DNA from: Clostridia bacterium
GTDB taxonomy: Bacteria > Bacillota > Clostridia > Oscillospirales > RGIG577
Direction: 5' to 3'
NCBI GenBank assembly: GCA_017513095.1
Contig: JAFWDJ010000011.1
Span: forward strand, 64,731-128,730
Length of the DNA: 64,000 nt
The position numbers and the translations under genes were made by a program. How positions within the stretch are numbered: the stretch's first letter is position 1; every line of letters starts with the position of its first letter. Shown in pieces: positions 1-9,240 of this stretch. A model generated the notes under the pieces. It worked only from the letters and a program-made list of their open reading frames with translations, was not told where the DNA came from and searched no databases.

Positions 1-1337
1 GCGCCCGAAAGCTCACGGGCAGTGCCGCGGGTGATTTTTTCGTCCGGGTATCCGAGGCGTTCGCCGACACTTAATCGGGCATCCCCGAGACCCGCCGCGC
101 AAAGCGCGGCGCATAGCTTCTCCATGGTATTTTCGCCGCCCAACAGCACAAACAGGCGCGGCGTTTTTTTCACTTTCGAAACGATACCCGTATCGCGCCC
201 GTGAAGGCTTAAGCATTCAATGTCGTCATACGGCATTTTAAGCGCGGCGCAAAGATACGAAAGCGTGCTTATCCCGGGGATCAGCTTCATCTCGCAGTCG
301 GAGAGCTCCGCCGAAAGCCGCTTCGCGCCGCTGTAAAAGCCCGTATCGCCCGACATGAGCGCCGCAAACGACGCATACTCCTCATGCGCCGTGATGAACG
401 CGGCGATCTCGTCCGCCGATACGGCCTCGAACGCAGGCTTGTTGCTTTTAGGCAAGGCCGAAAGCATACGCCCCGAGCCGATTATGCAGTCGGCGCTCTC
501 TACGGCGCGCTTTGCGTCCGCCGTGAGCGTGCCCTCGTTTCCCATGCCCATGCCGACGATATAGACGCGCGGTCTTATTGATATTGCAAAGCGCGCACGC
601 AAAAGTGCGAGAGTCTCTGCGTACGTAAGTCCACCGCTCTCGGCGGGTCGGCCTATCACAATAAGGCGCGCGCCCGTTCTCTTCGCCGCCGCCGCTTTTT
701 CCGGAAAGCCGCCGGCGTCTCCGCCGTCCTTCGTAACGACATACGAGGCCGACACGGTGTTTATCAACGCGGCGTTCATCTCCTCGGAAAAAGGCCCCTG
801 CATCGCAATGATATGCGAGGGCGCAAGTCCCGCCGCCTCGCACGACGAAAGCGAGGCCGCAAGCGGTATCACGCGGGCATAGGCGCGCGTTTTAAAGTCC
901 TTTATCCACGAAAAGGCGCAAAGCTCCTTCGCGCCCGTAGTAAAGAGAATATTGCCGCTCGTCTCGTTCAAATACTCTGCCGCCTGTGCGGTATCCTTTA
1001 CAAATACAGCGTCGTCCGCGGCTTTCGACTCGCCTCGCACGAGACGGATATACTCCGTCTTTGCCTCCTTTGCGGCGCGCTTTACGTTTTTCGTAACTAT
1101 ATTTGCGTACGGATGCGTCGCGTCGATTATGAGATCGAAGCGTGAGCGAAGAAAAAGCTCCGCAATTTCGCCGCACTCGAGCCGTCCCGAAAGTACGTTA
1201 AGGTTTTTATGCGGCGCGATGAGCGTTCCCGCGTAATCCGTGGCCACAGAGACCGTGACGCGCACGGGATGCGTGCACAGCGCCTCGGCAAGCCTTCTTC
1301 CCTCGGTCGTGCCGGCAAATATGCATATATTATACAT
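1..1337 (-). CDS. cbiJE: CbiJ-CbiE fusion: cobalt-precorrin-6A reductase / precorrin C5,15-methyltransferase (3' end beyond window)
   Basis: My translation of the minus strand is open from the ATG at 1337 to the window edge (at least 445 residues). Residues 1-250 look like precorrin-6A reductase: an N-terminal IFAGTTEGR nucleotide-binding loop and a DATHPYA motif near residue 72. From about residue 256 a second domain begins with VYIVGMGMGNEGTLT, the N-terminal signature of CbiE/CobL tetrapyrrole methylases. The start overlaps the cbiH stop by 8 bases, so it is the last visible gene of the cobalamin operon. CbiJ would reduce the macrocycle of cobalt-precorrin-6A and CbiE would methylate it at C5. 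Whether a CbiT domain follows lies outside the window. Confidence 0.88.
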   Translation of the reverse strand, partial: MYNICIFAGTTEGRRLAEALCTHPVRVTVSVATDYAGTLIAPHKNLNVLSGRLECGEIAELFLRSRFDLIIDATHPYANIVTKNVKRAAKEAKTEYIRLVRGESKAADDAVFVKDTAQAAEYLNETSGNILFTTGAKELCAFSWIKDFKTRAYARVIPLAASLSSCEAAGLAPSHIIAMQGPFSEEMNAALINTVSASYVVTKDGGDAGGFPEKAAAAKRTGARLIVIGRPAESGGLTYAETLALLRARFAISIRPRVYIVGMGMGNEGTLTADAKRAVESADCIIGSGRMLSALPKSNKPAFEAVSADEIAAFITAHEEYASFAALMSGDTGFYSGAKRLSAELSDCEMKLIPGISTLSYLCAALKMPYDDIECLSLHGRDTGIVSKVKKTPRLFVLLGGENTMEKLCAALCAAGLGDARLSVGERLGYPDEKITRGTARELSG

Positions 1338-2061
1338 CTTTATACCCTCTCGGCGTTATCATTCGTTCGTTTATAATCTTCGTTTCCGAATTGCCTATGA
1401 AAACCGTGCAGAACATATCGGTCTCGGCGGTCTCAAGCTCTGAAAGCGTGAGTATGCGCGCGCTTTCATCGGCGCGCCCCACGTTTCGGGCTATGCCGCA
1501 TACGCGATCTGCGGGAAGCAGCGAAAGAAGCGTCCGGCACGCCTTTTTAAGCGTATCGGGGCGCGTGCGGCTCTGCGGATTGTATAACACTATCGTAAAA
1601 TCGGCCCGCGCCGCCGCTTCGATGCGCCTCTCTATTTTGTCCCACGCGGTCAGGCGGTCGGAAAGGCTTATCACGGCAAAGTCGTGCGTAAGCGGAGCGC
1701 CCAAAAGCGCGCCGCCGCCGAGCGCGGCCGTAACGCCCGGTATTACCTCTACCTCGGGCGAGTCGCACTCGCCGCGAAGCGAAAGCACGAGTGCCGCCAT
1801 GCCGTATACGGCGCTGTCGCCCGAGCAGACGAGCGCCGCGGCCTTTCCCGATGCCGCCGTATCAAGCGCGATGCGGCAGCGTTTTGTCTCCTCGGTCATG
1901 GGTGTTGTGATATACTCCTTGCCGGGATAAAAGCCGCGTATAAGCTCGACGTATACGCCGTAGCCTATTATCACTTCGGCGGCTCCGAGAGCGCGGTCGG
2001 CGCGCAGCGTCATATCTTCCCGGCTTCCCGGGCCTATGCCTACAACGTAAAGCTTACTCAA
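1330..2061 (-). CDS. cbiH: Cobalt-precorrin-3B C17-methyltransferase
   Basis: This 243-residue protein belongs to the SAM-dependent tetrapyrrole methylase superfamily. The N-terminal LYVVGIGPGSREDMT loop and the internal VCSGDSAVYGMA segment match CbiH/CobJ, which methylates C17 and drives ring contraction in the anaerobic route. It overlaps cbiG upstream by 8 bases and cbiJE downstream by 8 bases, which fits translational coupling in the cobalamin operon. Length is normal for a single-domain CbiH. Confidence 0.92.
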   Translation of the reverse strand: MSKLYVVGIGPGSREDMTLRADRALGAAEVIIGYGVYVELIRGFYPGKEYITTPMTEETKRCRIALDTAASGKAAALVCSGDSAVYGMAALVLSLRGECDSPEVEVIPGVTAALGGGALLGAPLTHDFAVISLSDRLTAWDKIERRIEAAARADFTIVLYNPQSRTRPDTLKKACRTLLSLLPADRVCGIARNVGRADESARILTLSELETAETDMFCTVFIGNSETKIINERMITPRGYKDV

Positions 2062-3076
2062 AGCGCACCTCCGTATATTGTGCCGCGACCGCGACCGTAA
2101 CGCCGTCGCGCGCCGTTTTTTTCACTATGAGCCTGTGCGCGCCCGCCATTGCCGCGCGTTCGCACACGTTATCGACGCCCGTTATGCTCTTTACGAAATC
2201 GGACGGCTCAAACTCGCCCGAAACGGCGCGAAGCTCCTCCGCGCTGTAAACCTCGAGCGGCTTTTTCTCCGCGCAGCAGTAGTCTTTAAGTCCCGGCTCG
2301 TCTGCCTTCATGTCTATTGTCGCAAAGCATTTCACGGCGCGCAAATCAAGCCCCTCGCGGGTGAATACGTCCGACACGGCCGCTCTTATGCGCTCGGCGC
2401 CCGTGCCCCTTTTGCAGCCTATGCCGACACGGAGGATTTTAGGAATAAGGCGAAGCGTCTTTTCAAACGGTGCGCCGTGCGTCGTAAAGCCTATAAGTAT
2501 CCCAACGTCGCCGCTTTCGCCCTCGTATACGCCGGCGGGCAGGCCGCCGGTTACGGGAAGCTCACATAAAAGCGGAACGTCACGCTCCAAAATCGCCGCA
2601 GAAACGGCCTTCGCCGCGTCCGTATCGTCTATTATAAGACCGTTCTTCGCGGCCCACGCGTCGGGCGAAAATCGGCCGCGCACGTCCGTGGCCGTCGTTA
2701 TTACCGCGGCTGCCCCCGATCGGGCGGCTATTCTTTCCGCGAGAGCGTTCGCGCCGCCTATATGGCCCGACAGAAGCGGTATCACAAAGCGTCCCGCCTC
2801 GTCTATCGCAAGAACAGCGGGGTCCGTGCGCTTGTCCCTTATATACGGTGCTATGCAGCGTATCGCAATGCCGCAGGAGCCCGCGAATATGAGCGCGTCC
2901 GACTGATTAAAAAGCGCCTCATACAGCGGCGCGGACGCGTCTGGTATTACGAAAAACCCGTCGGCCGAAAGCCGCTTCGGGACGTACATTTTTACCTCGT
3001 CGCCTTCAAAAAAGGCTTTCATTCTCTCTATAAGGCCGCGCCCCGAATTCGTGTATGCAAACATTGAAATTTTCAT
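2054..3076 (-). CDS. cbiG: Cobalt-precorrin-5A hydrolase
   Basis: A 340-residue CbiG-like protein. The N-terminal part has the family's SGHIGGANALA motif near residue 104, and the C-terminal domain opens with VGIGCKRGTG, typical of the CobE/CbiG C-terminal fold. CbiG opens the delta-lactone of cobalt-precorrin-5A and releases acetaldehyde, a step specific to the anaerobic (early cobalt insertion) pathway. It sits between cbiF and cbiH with 4- and 8-base overlaps. Confidence 0.92.
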   Translation of the reverse strand: MKISMFAYTNSGRGLIERMKAFFEGDEVKMYVPKRLSADGFFVIPDASAPLYEALFNQSDALIFAGSCGIAIRCIAPYIRDKRTDPAVLAIDEAGRFVIPLLSGHIGGANALAERIAARSGAAAVITTATDVRGRFSPDAWAAKNGLIIDDTDAAKAVSAAILERDVPLLCELPVTGGLPAGVYEGESGDVGILIGFTTHGAPFEKTLRLIPKILRVGIGCKRGTGAERIRAAVSDVFTREGLDLRAVKCFATIDMKADEPGLKDYCCAEKKPLEVYSAEELRAVSGEFEPSDFVKSITGVDNVCERAAMAGAHRLIVKKTARDGVTVAVAAQYTEVRFE

Positions 3077-3828
3077 TTCGAAGCCTCTCTGTATTCCGTG
3101 GAAAACCCGGGATCGTAAAGGCGCGAACGATGGTAATCGCCGCCAAGCACGTCCCCCACGATAATAAGCGCCGTTTTTCTTATATCGTTCTTTGTCAAAG
3201 TCTCAAAAAGTGTGCCGACGGTGCAGTGAATTATCTTTTCATCGGGCCACGACACCCTGAAAGCGACCGCCGCGGGCGTGTCGTGGGCCCAGCCGCCCGC
3301 GATAAGCTCACTTTGAAGCTTTTCTGCGAGCGCCGCGCTAAGAAAGAATATCATCGTCGACTTATGAGCCGACATTGCGTGCACCGACTGCGCGCCGGGC
3401 ACGTCCGTTCGCCCCGCGGCACGCGAAATTATAACGCTCTGGCTTACGCCGGGCAGCGTATATTCGGCTTTCAGCGCCGCGGCCGCCGCCGAAAAGGAGC
3501 TGACGCCGGGGCAGACCGAAAACTCAATGCCGAGCCGGGACAGCGCGTCGTACTGCTCCCTCACCGCTCCGAATAGACTCGGATCGCCCGTGTGAAGGCG
3601 CACGGTCGTCTTACCCGCGCTCTCGGCCCGTTTTATCACCGAGACGACGTCCTCAAGCGTCATTTTCGAGCTGTCGAAAATCTCGCAGTTCTTCTTTGCG
3701 TACGAAAGAAGCTCGGGATTTACGAGCGAGCCCGCGTAAATTATCACGTCCGCCTCTCTGAGAAGGCGCGCGCCGCGTACCGTTATAAGGTCGGGCGCGC
3801 CGCTTCCCGCGCCTACGAAATGCACCAT
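3073..3828 (-). CDS. cbiF: Cobalt-precorrin-4 C11-methyltransferase
   Basis: A 251-residue tetrapyrrole methylase. MVHFVGAGSGAPDLITVRG at the N-terminus and LHTGDPSLFGA around residue 79 are CbiF/CobM signatures. It transfers a methyl group from SAM to C11 of cobalt-precorrin-4. The ATG lies 3 bases after the cbiD stop, and its stop overlaps the cbiG start by 4 bases, so it belongs to the same transcript. Confidence 0.93.
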   Translation of the reverse strand: MVHFVGAGSGAPDLITVRGARLLREADVIIYAGSLVNPELLSYAKKNCEIFDSSKMTLEDVVSVIKRAESAGKTTVRLHTGDPSLFGAVREQYDALSRLGIEFSVCPGVSSFSAAAAALKAEYTLPGVSQSVIISRAAGRTDVPGAQSVHAMSAHKSTMIFFLSAALAEKLQSELIAGGWAHDTPAAVAFRVSWPDEKIIHCTVGTLFETLTKNDIRKTALIIVGDVLGGDYHRSRLYDPGFSTEYREASK

Positions 3829-3831
3829 GAT

Positions 3832-4959
3832 CTACTCCTTTGTTATCTTCTCCAACAGGGCGCGCGCGTTCCTCGTTTCGGAAAGAAAGCCGTGCCGCCT
3901 TGAAAAAAGCAGGGCTCCCGCCTCAATTCTTCCCGCCGCGCGCGCGTTTAAATGAAACTCTATGCGTGAAATTATGCGCGAAAGCGTCTCTTCGCAGATT
4001 TCGTTCTCTTTTAATATGTCAAGCGCCGCGTCGCACGTCGCGGAGTTGAGGATTTTTGATATTCCCGTCCTCGAAAGGCCCGCAGCAGCGGCGTGCGCGG
4101 CGATTATCTCCATGCGGCAGTCGCCGTATTTCGAATGCGTGTCGAACATCCCGCCCGCAAGCTTTACAAGCTTTCCGATGTGTCCGACGATGAGAACGCC
4201 CGAAAATCCGGCGTCCGAGGCCATATCGACGGACGCGCCTATAAAGTTTGAGGTCACAACTGCGTCGTTCGCGTCAAAGCCCATCCCCTTTATATATTCG
4301 AGGCCGTAGTTTCCGGGGATGAAAAGTATATATTTTCTGCCGTTCCCGCGCCGCTGCGAAAGCTCAAGGCGTATCGTTTCTATAAGCGCCGCTTCGCTCA
4401 TCGGCTCGACTATACCGGACGTTCCGAGTATTGATATGCCGCCCTCTATGCCGAGGCGCGGATTGAACGTCTTTTTCGCAATCCTGCCGCCTTCCGGCGC
4501 CGTTATAACGACCGAAAGGCCGCCGCCGTAGTCGAGCGCGCGGCATGCTTCGGTAAGATTGTCGGTAATCTGACGGCGCGGCGCCGTATTTATCGCCGCG
4601 TCGCCCACGGGCCTGTCAAGGCCCCGCTTCGTCACCCGCCCGATACCCTCGCCGCCGTCTATTTCAATGCCCGGCGCGTCTCTATACATAACCTTTGCGT
4701 GGATATATATGCCGTTTGTTATATCGGGGTCGTCGCCGCTGTCCTTTTTAACGGCGCAGGTGACCGAATTTTCGTCCCGCCGTATCTCTATAATCCGAAG
4801 CTCGACCGAAATCCCCTTCGGCGTCTTTATCGTTATCTTTTCGGGGCACACGCCCGTAAGAAGCGCCCGCGCCGCCGCTCTTGACGCGGCCGCGGCACAG
4901 GTGCCCGTTGTATAACCGAGCCTTAAGCGCTTTCCGTCTTTGTTTATGTATTCTTCCAT
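3832..4959 (-). CDS. cbiD: Cobalt-precorrin-5B C1-methyltransferase
   Basis: A 375-residue protein with the diagnostic CbiD N-terminal motif LGYTTGTCAAAA (about residues 14-25), followed by the family's GIEGGISILGTSGIVEPMS stretch in the middle. CbiD methylates C1 during the anaerobic ring-contraction sequence and is unrelated to the CbiF/H methylase fold. It follows cbiC after 4 bases and precedes cbiF. The length is normal. Confidence 0.94.
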   Translation of the reverse strand: MEEYINKDGKRLRLGYTTGTCAAAASRAAARALLTGVCPEKITIKTPKGISVELRIIEIRRDENSVTCAVKKDSGDDPDITNGIYIHAKVMYRDAPGIEIDGGEGIGRVTKRGLDRPVGDAAINTAPRRQITDNLTEACRALDYGGGLSVVITAPEGGRIAKKTFNPRLGIEGGISILGTSGIVEPMSEAALIETIRLELSQRRGNGRKYILFIPGNYGLEYIKGMGFDANDAVVTSNFIGASVDMASDAGFSGVLIVGHIGKLVKLAGGMFDTHSKYGDCRMEIIAAHAAAAGLSRTGISKILNSATCDAALDILKENEICEETLSRIISRIEFHLNARAAGRIEAGALLFSRRHGFLSETRNARALLEKITKE

Positions 4960-4963
4960 GGCT

Positions 4964-5587
4964 TCACCGCATTATTTCATAAATCAGCGCGTTTACGACG
5001 GCCGCGGCAACGCCGCTTCCGCCCTTTCGTCCGCGTGCGGCGATGTGCGGGATATCCGACGCGATCAAAAGCTCCTTGCTCTCGACGACGTTTACAAATC
5101 CCACAGGCACGCCTATGACGAGCGCGGGCGAAAGCCTGCCCTCGCCGCAAAGCTCGCAGATTTTTATAAGCGCCGTCGGCGCGTTGCCTATCGCGAAAAT
5201 GCAGGGCTTATCGATGCGCGCTGCCCGCTCCATCGAAACGGCCGCCCGCGTTATGCCGCGAGCCTTCGCCTCGCTTAAGACATCCTCGTCTGCCATAAAG
5301 CACCGGACGCGCCCGCCGAGGCGGGAAAGGGCCGTCTTGTTTATCCCCGCCATCGCCATATTCGTATCGGTCACAATGTCGCAGCCGCCCGAAAGCGCCG
5401 CTATGCCGAGTCTTACAGCATTCTCCGAAAAGACGAGGTTGTCGGCGTATTCGAGGTCTGCGGTCGCGTGGATGGCGCGCCAAATAACGGGCTTGTTCTC
5501 GGGCGGAAAGTCCCTCCCCGAAAGAAGCCCCGAGATTATCTCCATGCTTCGTTTTTCAATGTCCGAAGGGCTTATGTTTTCAATCAT
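4964..5587 (-). CDS. cbiC: Precorrin-8X methylmutase
   Basis: A 207-residue protein. It carries RAIHATADLEYA near residue 38, where the family's catalytic histidine lies, and DTNMAMAGINK near residue 97. CbiC moves the methyl group from C11 to C12 to form (hydrogeno)cobyrinate. The start overlaps the end of cbiA by 8 bases. Typical single-domain length. Confidence 0.93.
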   Translation of the reverse strand: MIENISPSDIEKRSMEIISGLLSGRDFPPENKPVIWRAIHATADLEYADNLVFSENAVRLGIAALSGGCDIVTDTNMAMAGINKTALSRLGGRVRCFMADEDVLSEAKARGITRAAVSMERAARIDKPCIFAIGNAPTALIKICELCGEGRLSPALVIGVPVGFVNVVESKELLIASDIPHIAARGRKGGSGVAAAVVNALIYEIMR

Positions 5588-6935
5588 TTTTATGCTTTTC
5601 CTCCAGGCACGTTTTATAAAAGTTCACCGCAAAGCGGGTGTTCGCGTAAAAGTGAAAGTGCGGATATCCCGCGTAAAGCCGCTCGCCCGCGAAAACGCAG
5701 TCCCACGATCTGCCCGTGGGCTTTTTCGCCTCGAACGCGCCGCCCGCAAAGTCGCTGTCCCAATAATGAAACTCGTGCGCACGTATCTTTTCTCCCGCGC
5801 GGCAGAGCATACAGTCCCGCTTCGCCGTAAGCTCAACGTATCCGAAGCGCGGAAGCGCGCCCGCGTCGGAGCTTTTGCCCGAAATAAAGCCTACCATGGG
5901 ATGCTTTCCTATATACTCCGTAAGATACATAAATCCGCCGCATTCGGCTATGCACGGAAGGCCGCGCGTAAGCGCCGCCTTTACCGCCTCTCGCATCGGC
6001 GCGTTTTTACTTAGCTTTTCGGCGTAAAGCTCGGGATAGCCGCCGCCGATATATAGGCCGTGTATATTTTCGGGGAGCGCGCCGTCATAGAGAGGGCTGA
6101 AGTCGACAAGCTCTGCGCCCATGCTTTCAAGCGCCGAGAGGCTGTCCTCGTAATAGAATAAGAAGGCCTCGTCGCGCGCAACGGCGATGCGCACGCCTTC
6201 AAAGCGCGGCAGGTCTAAATTTTTATACTCAATCGGCGCGGCTTCGACCGCAAGGCTCAAAAGCGCGTCTATGTCTATGCTTTTTTCGGCCTGACGCGAG
6301 AGCGCGCCAAGCTTTTCATGAAGGTCCCCGACCTCACGCGCCGTGACAAGCCCGAGACGGCGGCTTTCAAGCGCGCATTCGGGCATATCCGGCATAAATC
6401 CGAGCGGGCGCACGCGCCCCGCGAAGCGCTTTTCGGTCTCGCGCGCGAGCGCGGCGTATGTTGACGGTGTGCAGCGGTTGAATATGACGCCGCGTATGAG
6501 ATTATCCGCGGAAAACGTTACAAAGCCCTCCAAAAGCGCGATCGCCGAGAGCGCCGAGCCCTTCGCGGGCACGACGAGCACCACGGGCGTCCGCGTTCGC
6601 ACCGATATATCGTGTGCCGAGGCCGCGTCGGTCATGCCTATGCCGTCGTAGCAGCCCATAACGCCCTCAATTATGCTTATATCCTTCCCGCGGGCGTTCT
6701 TTTGAAAAAGAAAGGCAAGCGTATCGTCGTCGAAAAAATATCCGTCTAAGTTCGCGCCCTTTTCGCCCGTTATCGCCGCGTGAAACATCGGGTCGATATA
6801 GTCGGGGCCGCACTTCTGCGCGCCGACACGAAGGCCGCGGTCGGCGAGCGCCTTCATAACGGCGCAGCAGACGGTCGTCTTTCCGCAGCCGCTCGACGTG
6901 CCCGATATAAGTATTCGCGGTACAACGCTTTTCAT
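5580..6935 (-). CDS. cbiA: Cobyrinate a,c-diamide synthase
   Basis: A 451-residue amidotransferase. The N-terminal P-loop SGTSSGCGKTT (about residues 11-21) with KCGPDYIDPMFH forms the ATP-dependent synthetase domain. The C-terminal class I glutaminase domain has its nucleophile in LPCIAECGGFMYL. CbiA amidates the a and c side chains of cobyrinate using glutamine. It overlaps the upstream ABC ATPase gene by 4 bases (ATGA), linking uptake and biosynthesis in one transcript. Confidence 0.94.
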   Translation of the reverse strand: MKSVVPRILISGTSSGCGKTTVCCAVMKALADRGLRVGAQKCGPDYIDPMFHAAITGEKGANLDGYFFDDDTLAFLFQKNARGKDISIIEGVMGCYDGIGMTDAASAHDISVRTRTPVVLVVPAKGSALSAIALLEGFVTFSADNLIRGVIFNRCTPSTYAALARETEKRFAGRVRPLGFMPDMPECALESRRLGLVTAREVGDLHEKLGALSRQAEKSIDIDALLSLAVEAAPIEYKNLDLPRFEGVRIAVARDEAFLFYYEDSLSALESMGAELVDFSPLYDGALPENIHGLYIGGGYPELYAEKLSKNAPMREAVKAALTRGLPCIAECGGFMYLTEYIGKHPMVGFISGKSSDAGALPRFGYVELTAKRDCMLCRAGEKIRAHEFHYWDSDFAGGAFEAKKPTGRSWDCVFAGERLYAGYPHFHFYANTRFAVNFYKTCLEEKHKND

Positions 6936-8062
6936 ATAGTCACCTTTTCTCTTTTCTGCATCGCCTCAAGGCTTTCGTATACGGGGATGTCGCGGCTTTT
7001 CGCAAAGGAAATAAGGCGCGCGTTCTGTGCGTTGAGCGTACCCATAGGCGCGCCCGCGTCGATTACTGCCCCGCACGACGAAAGAAGCCTTGACGCCGCG
7101 TTGAAATGCGCGTCTGTCATGGGCTCGAACGGCGGCGCCGATACAACGAAGTCGGAAAGCCGCTGTGCCACGTGAAAATCAACGTCGTTTTCAAAGAGTA
7201 TGCCCGCTGCGAACGGTACGTCCGTCTTCTGAAGCCCGCGAAATACAGGTACGCCGCTTCCCGCGCCCGAAACGACGAAAACGCGCGGCAAGCCTTCCGG
7301 CTTTAAAAGCTCCACGCTTCCGAACGTAAGGTCGTAAGAGCCCGGCATTAAATCGTAGAGCCGTTCTATCGTATCGTCCCCCAAAATCTCCTCCGGCGTG
7401 CCGAAGGCCGCGACAGTATCGCCCTTTAAACAGAGAAGAAGGTCCGATATCTTTACGGCAAGGTCTATCTCGTGAAGCGACATTATAACGGTCACGCCGC
7501 GCTTTGCCATGTCTCTTAATACGGCCAAAAGCTCGATTTTATGGCGAATGTCAAGATAAGCCGTGGGCTCATCTAAAACCATGACGCTTGGCTCCTGACA
7601 TATGGCGCGCGCAAGCATTATGCGCTGGCGCTGGCCGTCGGAGAGCGTGGAAAAGTCGCGCTCGGAAAGCTCAAGCGCGCGAACGAGCGAGAGCGCGCCG
7701 CGAACGGCGTCGCGGTCCTCTTCTGTCAGGCGGCCGAACATATCGGTATAGGGGTATCTTCCCATCGCCACGACCTCGGCGCACGTCATAAGCTCGGGAC
7801 GTATGCGGTCGGTGAGCACGACCGACATCTGTTTCGAGAGCTCCTTTTGCGTCATCCCCGAAAGCTTTCGCCCGTCTATGTATACGGCGCCGCCGATCGG
7901 CGCAAGCTGGCGCGCGACTGATTTTAAAACAGTAGATTTGCCTGCCCCGTTAGGGCCTATCAGCGTAAGAATCTGCCCGCGTTCGAGCTTTACGTTTATA
8001 TCGTGTATAAGTATACTGCCGCCGTAACCGACAGCCAAATCTTTTGTTTCAAATCGGGACAT
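6932..8062 (-). CDS. FecCD/BtuCD-family ABC transporter ATPase with extra C-terminal domain
   Basis: Residues 1-250 are a standard ABC ATPase of the iron-siderophore/B12/heme importer class: Walker A GPNGAGKST (36-44), signature LSDGQRQR (140-147) and Walker B VMVLDEPTAYLD. Residues from about 255 to 376 form a separate globular extension, starting near LPRVFVVSGAGSG, that simple BtuD or FhuC proteins lack. Similar extensions occur in some archaeal and clostridial ATPases of this class, and I cannot assign a function. The gene lies 1 base after the permease gene. The riboswitch-controlled B12 operon suggests cobalt, corrinoid or a tetrapyrrole as substrate. Confidence 0.88.
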   Translation of the reverse strand: MSRFETKDLAVGYGGSILIHDINVKLERGQILTLIGPNGAGKSTVLKSVARQLAPIGGAVYIDGRKLSGMTQKELSKQMSVVLTDRIRPELMTCAEVVAMGRYPYTDMFGRLTEEDRDAVRGALSLVRALELSERDFSTLSDGQRQRIMLARAICQEPSVMVLDEPTAYLDIRHKIELLAVLRDMAKRGVTVIMSLHEIDLAVKISDLLLCLKGDTVAAFGTPEEILGDDTIERLYDLMPGSYDLTFGSVELLKPEGLPRVFVVSGAGSGVPVFRGLQKTDVPFAAGILFENDVDFHVAQRLSDFVVSAPPFEPMTDAHFNAASRLLSSCGAVIDAGAPMGTLNAQNARLISFAKSRDIPVYESLEAMQKREKVTI

Positions 8063-8063
8063 G

Positions 8064-9194
8064 TCAATCCTCCCGCTTCCTTTTGCTCTTTATCATCATG
8101 TATATAACTATGGGCGCGCCGAAAACGGCCGTAACGGTGCTTATCATAAGCTCGGTCGGCGCAAAGAGAGTGCGCGCCAGAAGGTCGCACAGCACGCAGA
8201 AAACGGCGCCGCAGAGAAAGCTTGCGGGGATGACGAAGACGGGCTTTGACGATTTTAAAAGCGTGCGCGTTATGTGCGGCACGGCCACGCCTACGAAGGA
8301 AATCGGGCCCGCAAGCGCCGTAACGCACGCGGAAAGCAAACTTGAAAAGAGTATGAGCGTCACGCGCACCGCCTTTATCCTTACGCCCATGCTGAGCGCG
8401 TACCCCTCGCCCAGAGCGTACGCCGCTATCGGCTTCGAGATAAGAAGCGATGCTAAAACTCCCGCGACACAGATTATCGCGGCAAGGCGCACTTCACCCC
8501 AGTCCGCGCCCGAAAAGCTGCCCATAGACCAGCTCGTAAGATTCACAACGTCGTGCTCACTTGCGAACGTGATGCAAAAATCCGTCGCCGCGCTGCAAAT
8601 GTAGCCTACCATTATGCCCACAACGAGAAGCATGGACATATTTTTTACCTTCCCCGAAAAAAGGAGCACCAAAAGCGTGACGAGAATAGAGCCTATAAAC
8701 GCCGCGATGATGAGCGTACCCGAGCCGATATGTCCCATAAATCCGCTTAAAAATATGAGCGTAATGCCGACTACCATCTTCGCGCCCGACGATATGCCGA
8801 GAACGAACGGGCCCGCAATCGGGTTTCTGAAAAATACCTGAAGAAGATAGCCCGATACGGAAAGCGCGCCGCCCAAAACGGCCGCAAGCATCATGCGCGG
8901 AAGACGTATCGAAAATATGATGCGGCTCTCCGTAGAAGCGCCTGTGACGGCGCCGAGCTCGTCATCGAAGCCGCCGCCCGTAAAGAGATTTGCCAAAGAG
9001 AAGCGAAGCGCGTCCCAGAGCATTTTAAGTATCGCGTCCGCCTTAATCGAAACGGAGCCTATGTTTACGTTTAATGCCGTGCCGAGCGCCAAAAGGCATA
9101 AAAGTATAATAACGACGGTGACAAAGCGCCCTGCGCCGCCCGTATTTTTTGCGCCTTGTACGGGCGAGGGCGTATTATTCTGTTTTTGTTTCAT
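8064..9194 (-). CDS. FecCD/BtuC-family ABC transporter permease
   Basis: A 376-residue polytopic membrane protein. The N-terminal cytoplasmic tail is followed by a first transmembrane helix near residues 26-45. RLPRMMLAAVLGGALSVSGYLLQ and NPIAGPFVLGISSGA are the conserved FecCD/BtuC motifs, and there are about ten predicted helices. It would form the membrane channel for the adjacent ATPase and binding protein. The gene sits 46 bases downstream of the binding-protein gene in the riboswitch-controlled cobalamin operon. Confidence 0.92.
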   Translation of the reverse strand: MKQKQNNTPSPVQGAKNTGGAGRFVTVVIILLCLLALGTALNVNIGSVSIKADAILKMLWDALRFSLANLFTGGGFDDELGAVTGASTESRIIFSIRLPRMMLAAVLGGALSVSGYLLQVFFRNPIAGPFVLGISSGAKMVVGITLIFLSGFMGHIGSGTLIIAAFIGSILVTLLVLLFSGKVKNMSMLLVVGIMVGYICSAATDFCITFASEHDVVNLTSWSMGSFSGADWGEVRLAAIICVAGVLASLLISKPIAAYALGEGYALSMGVRIKAVRVTLILFSSLLSACVTALAGPISFVGVAVPHITRTLLKSSKPVFVIPASFLCGAVFCVLCDLLARTLFAPTELMISTVTAVFGAPIVIYMMIKSKRKRED

Positions 9195-9240
9195 TTTTGC
9201 TCCCCATCCCGCGACGCCGTGCGGCGTTAAAATCCGCCGC

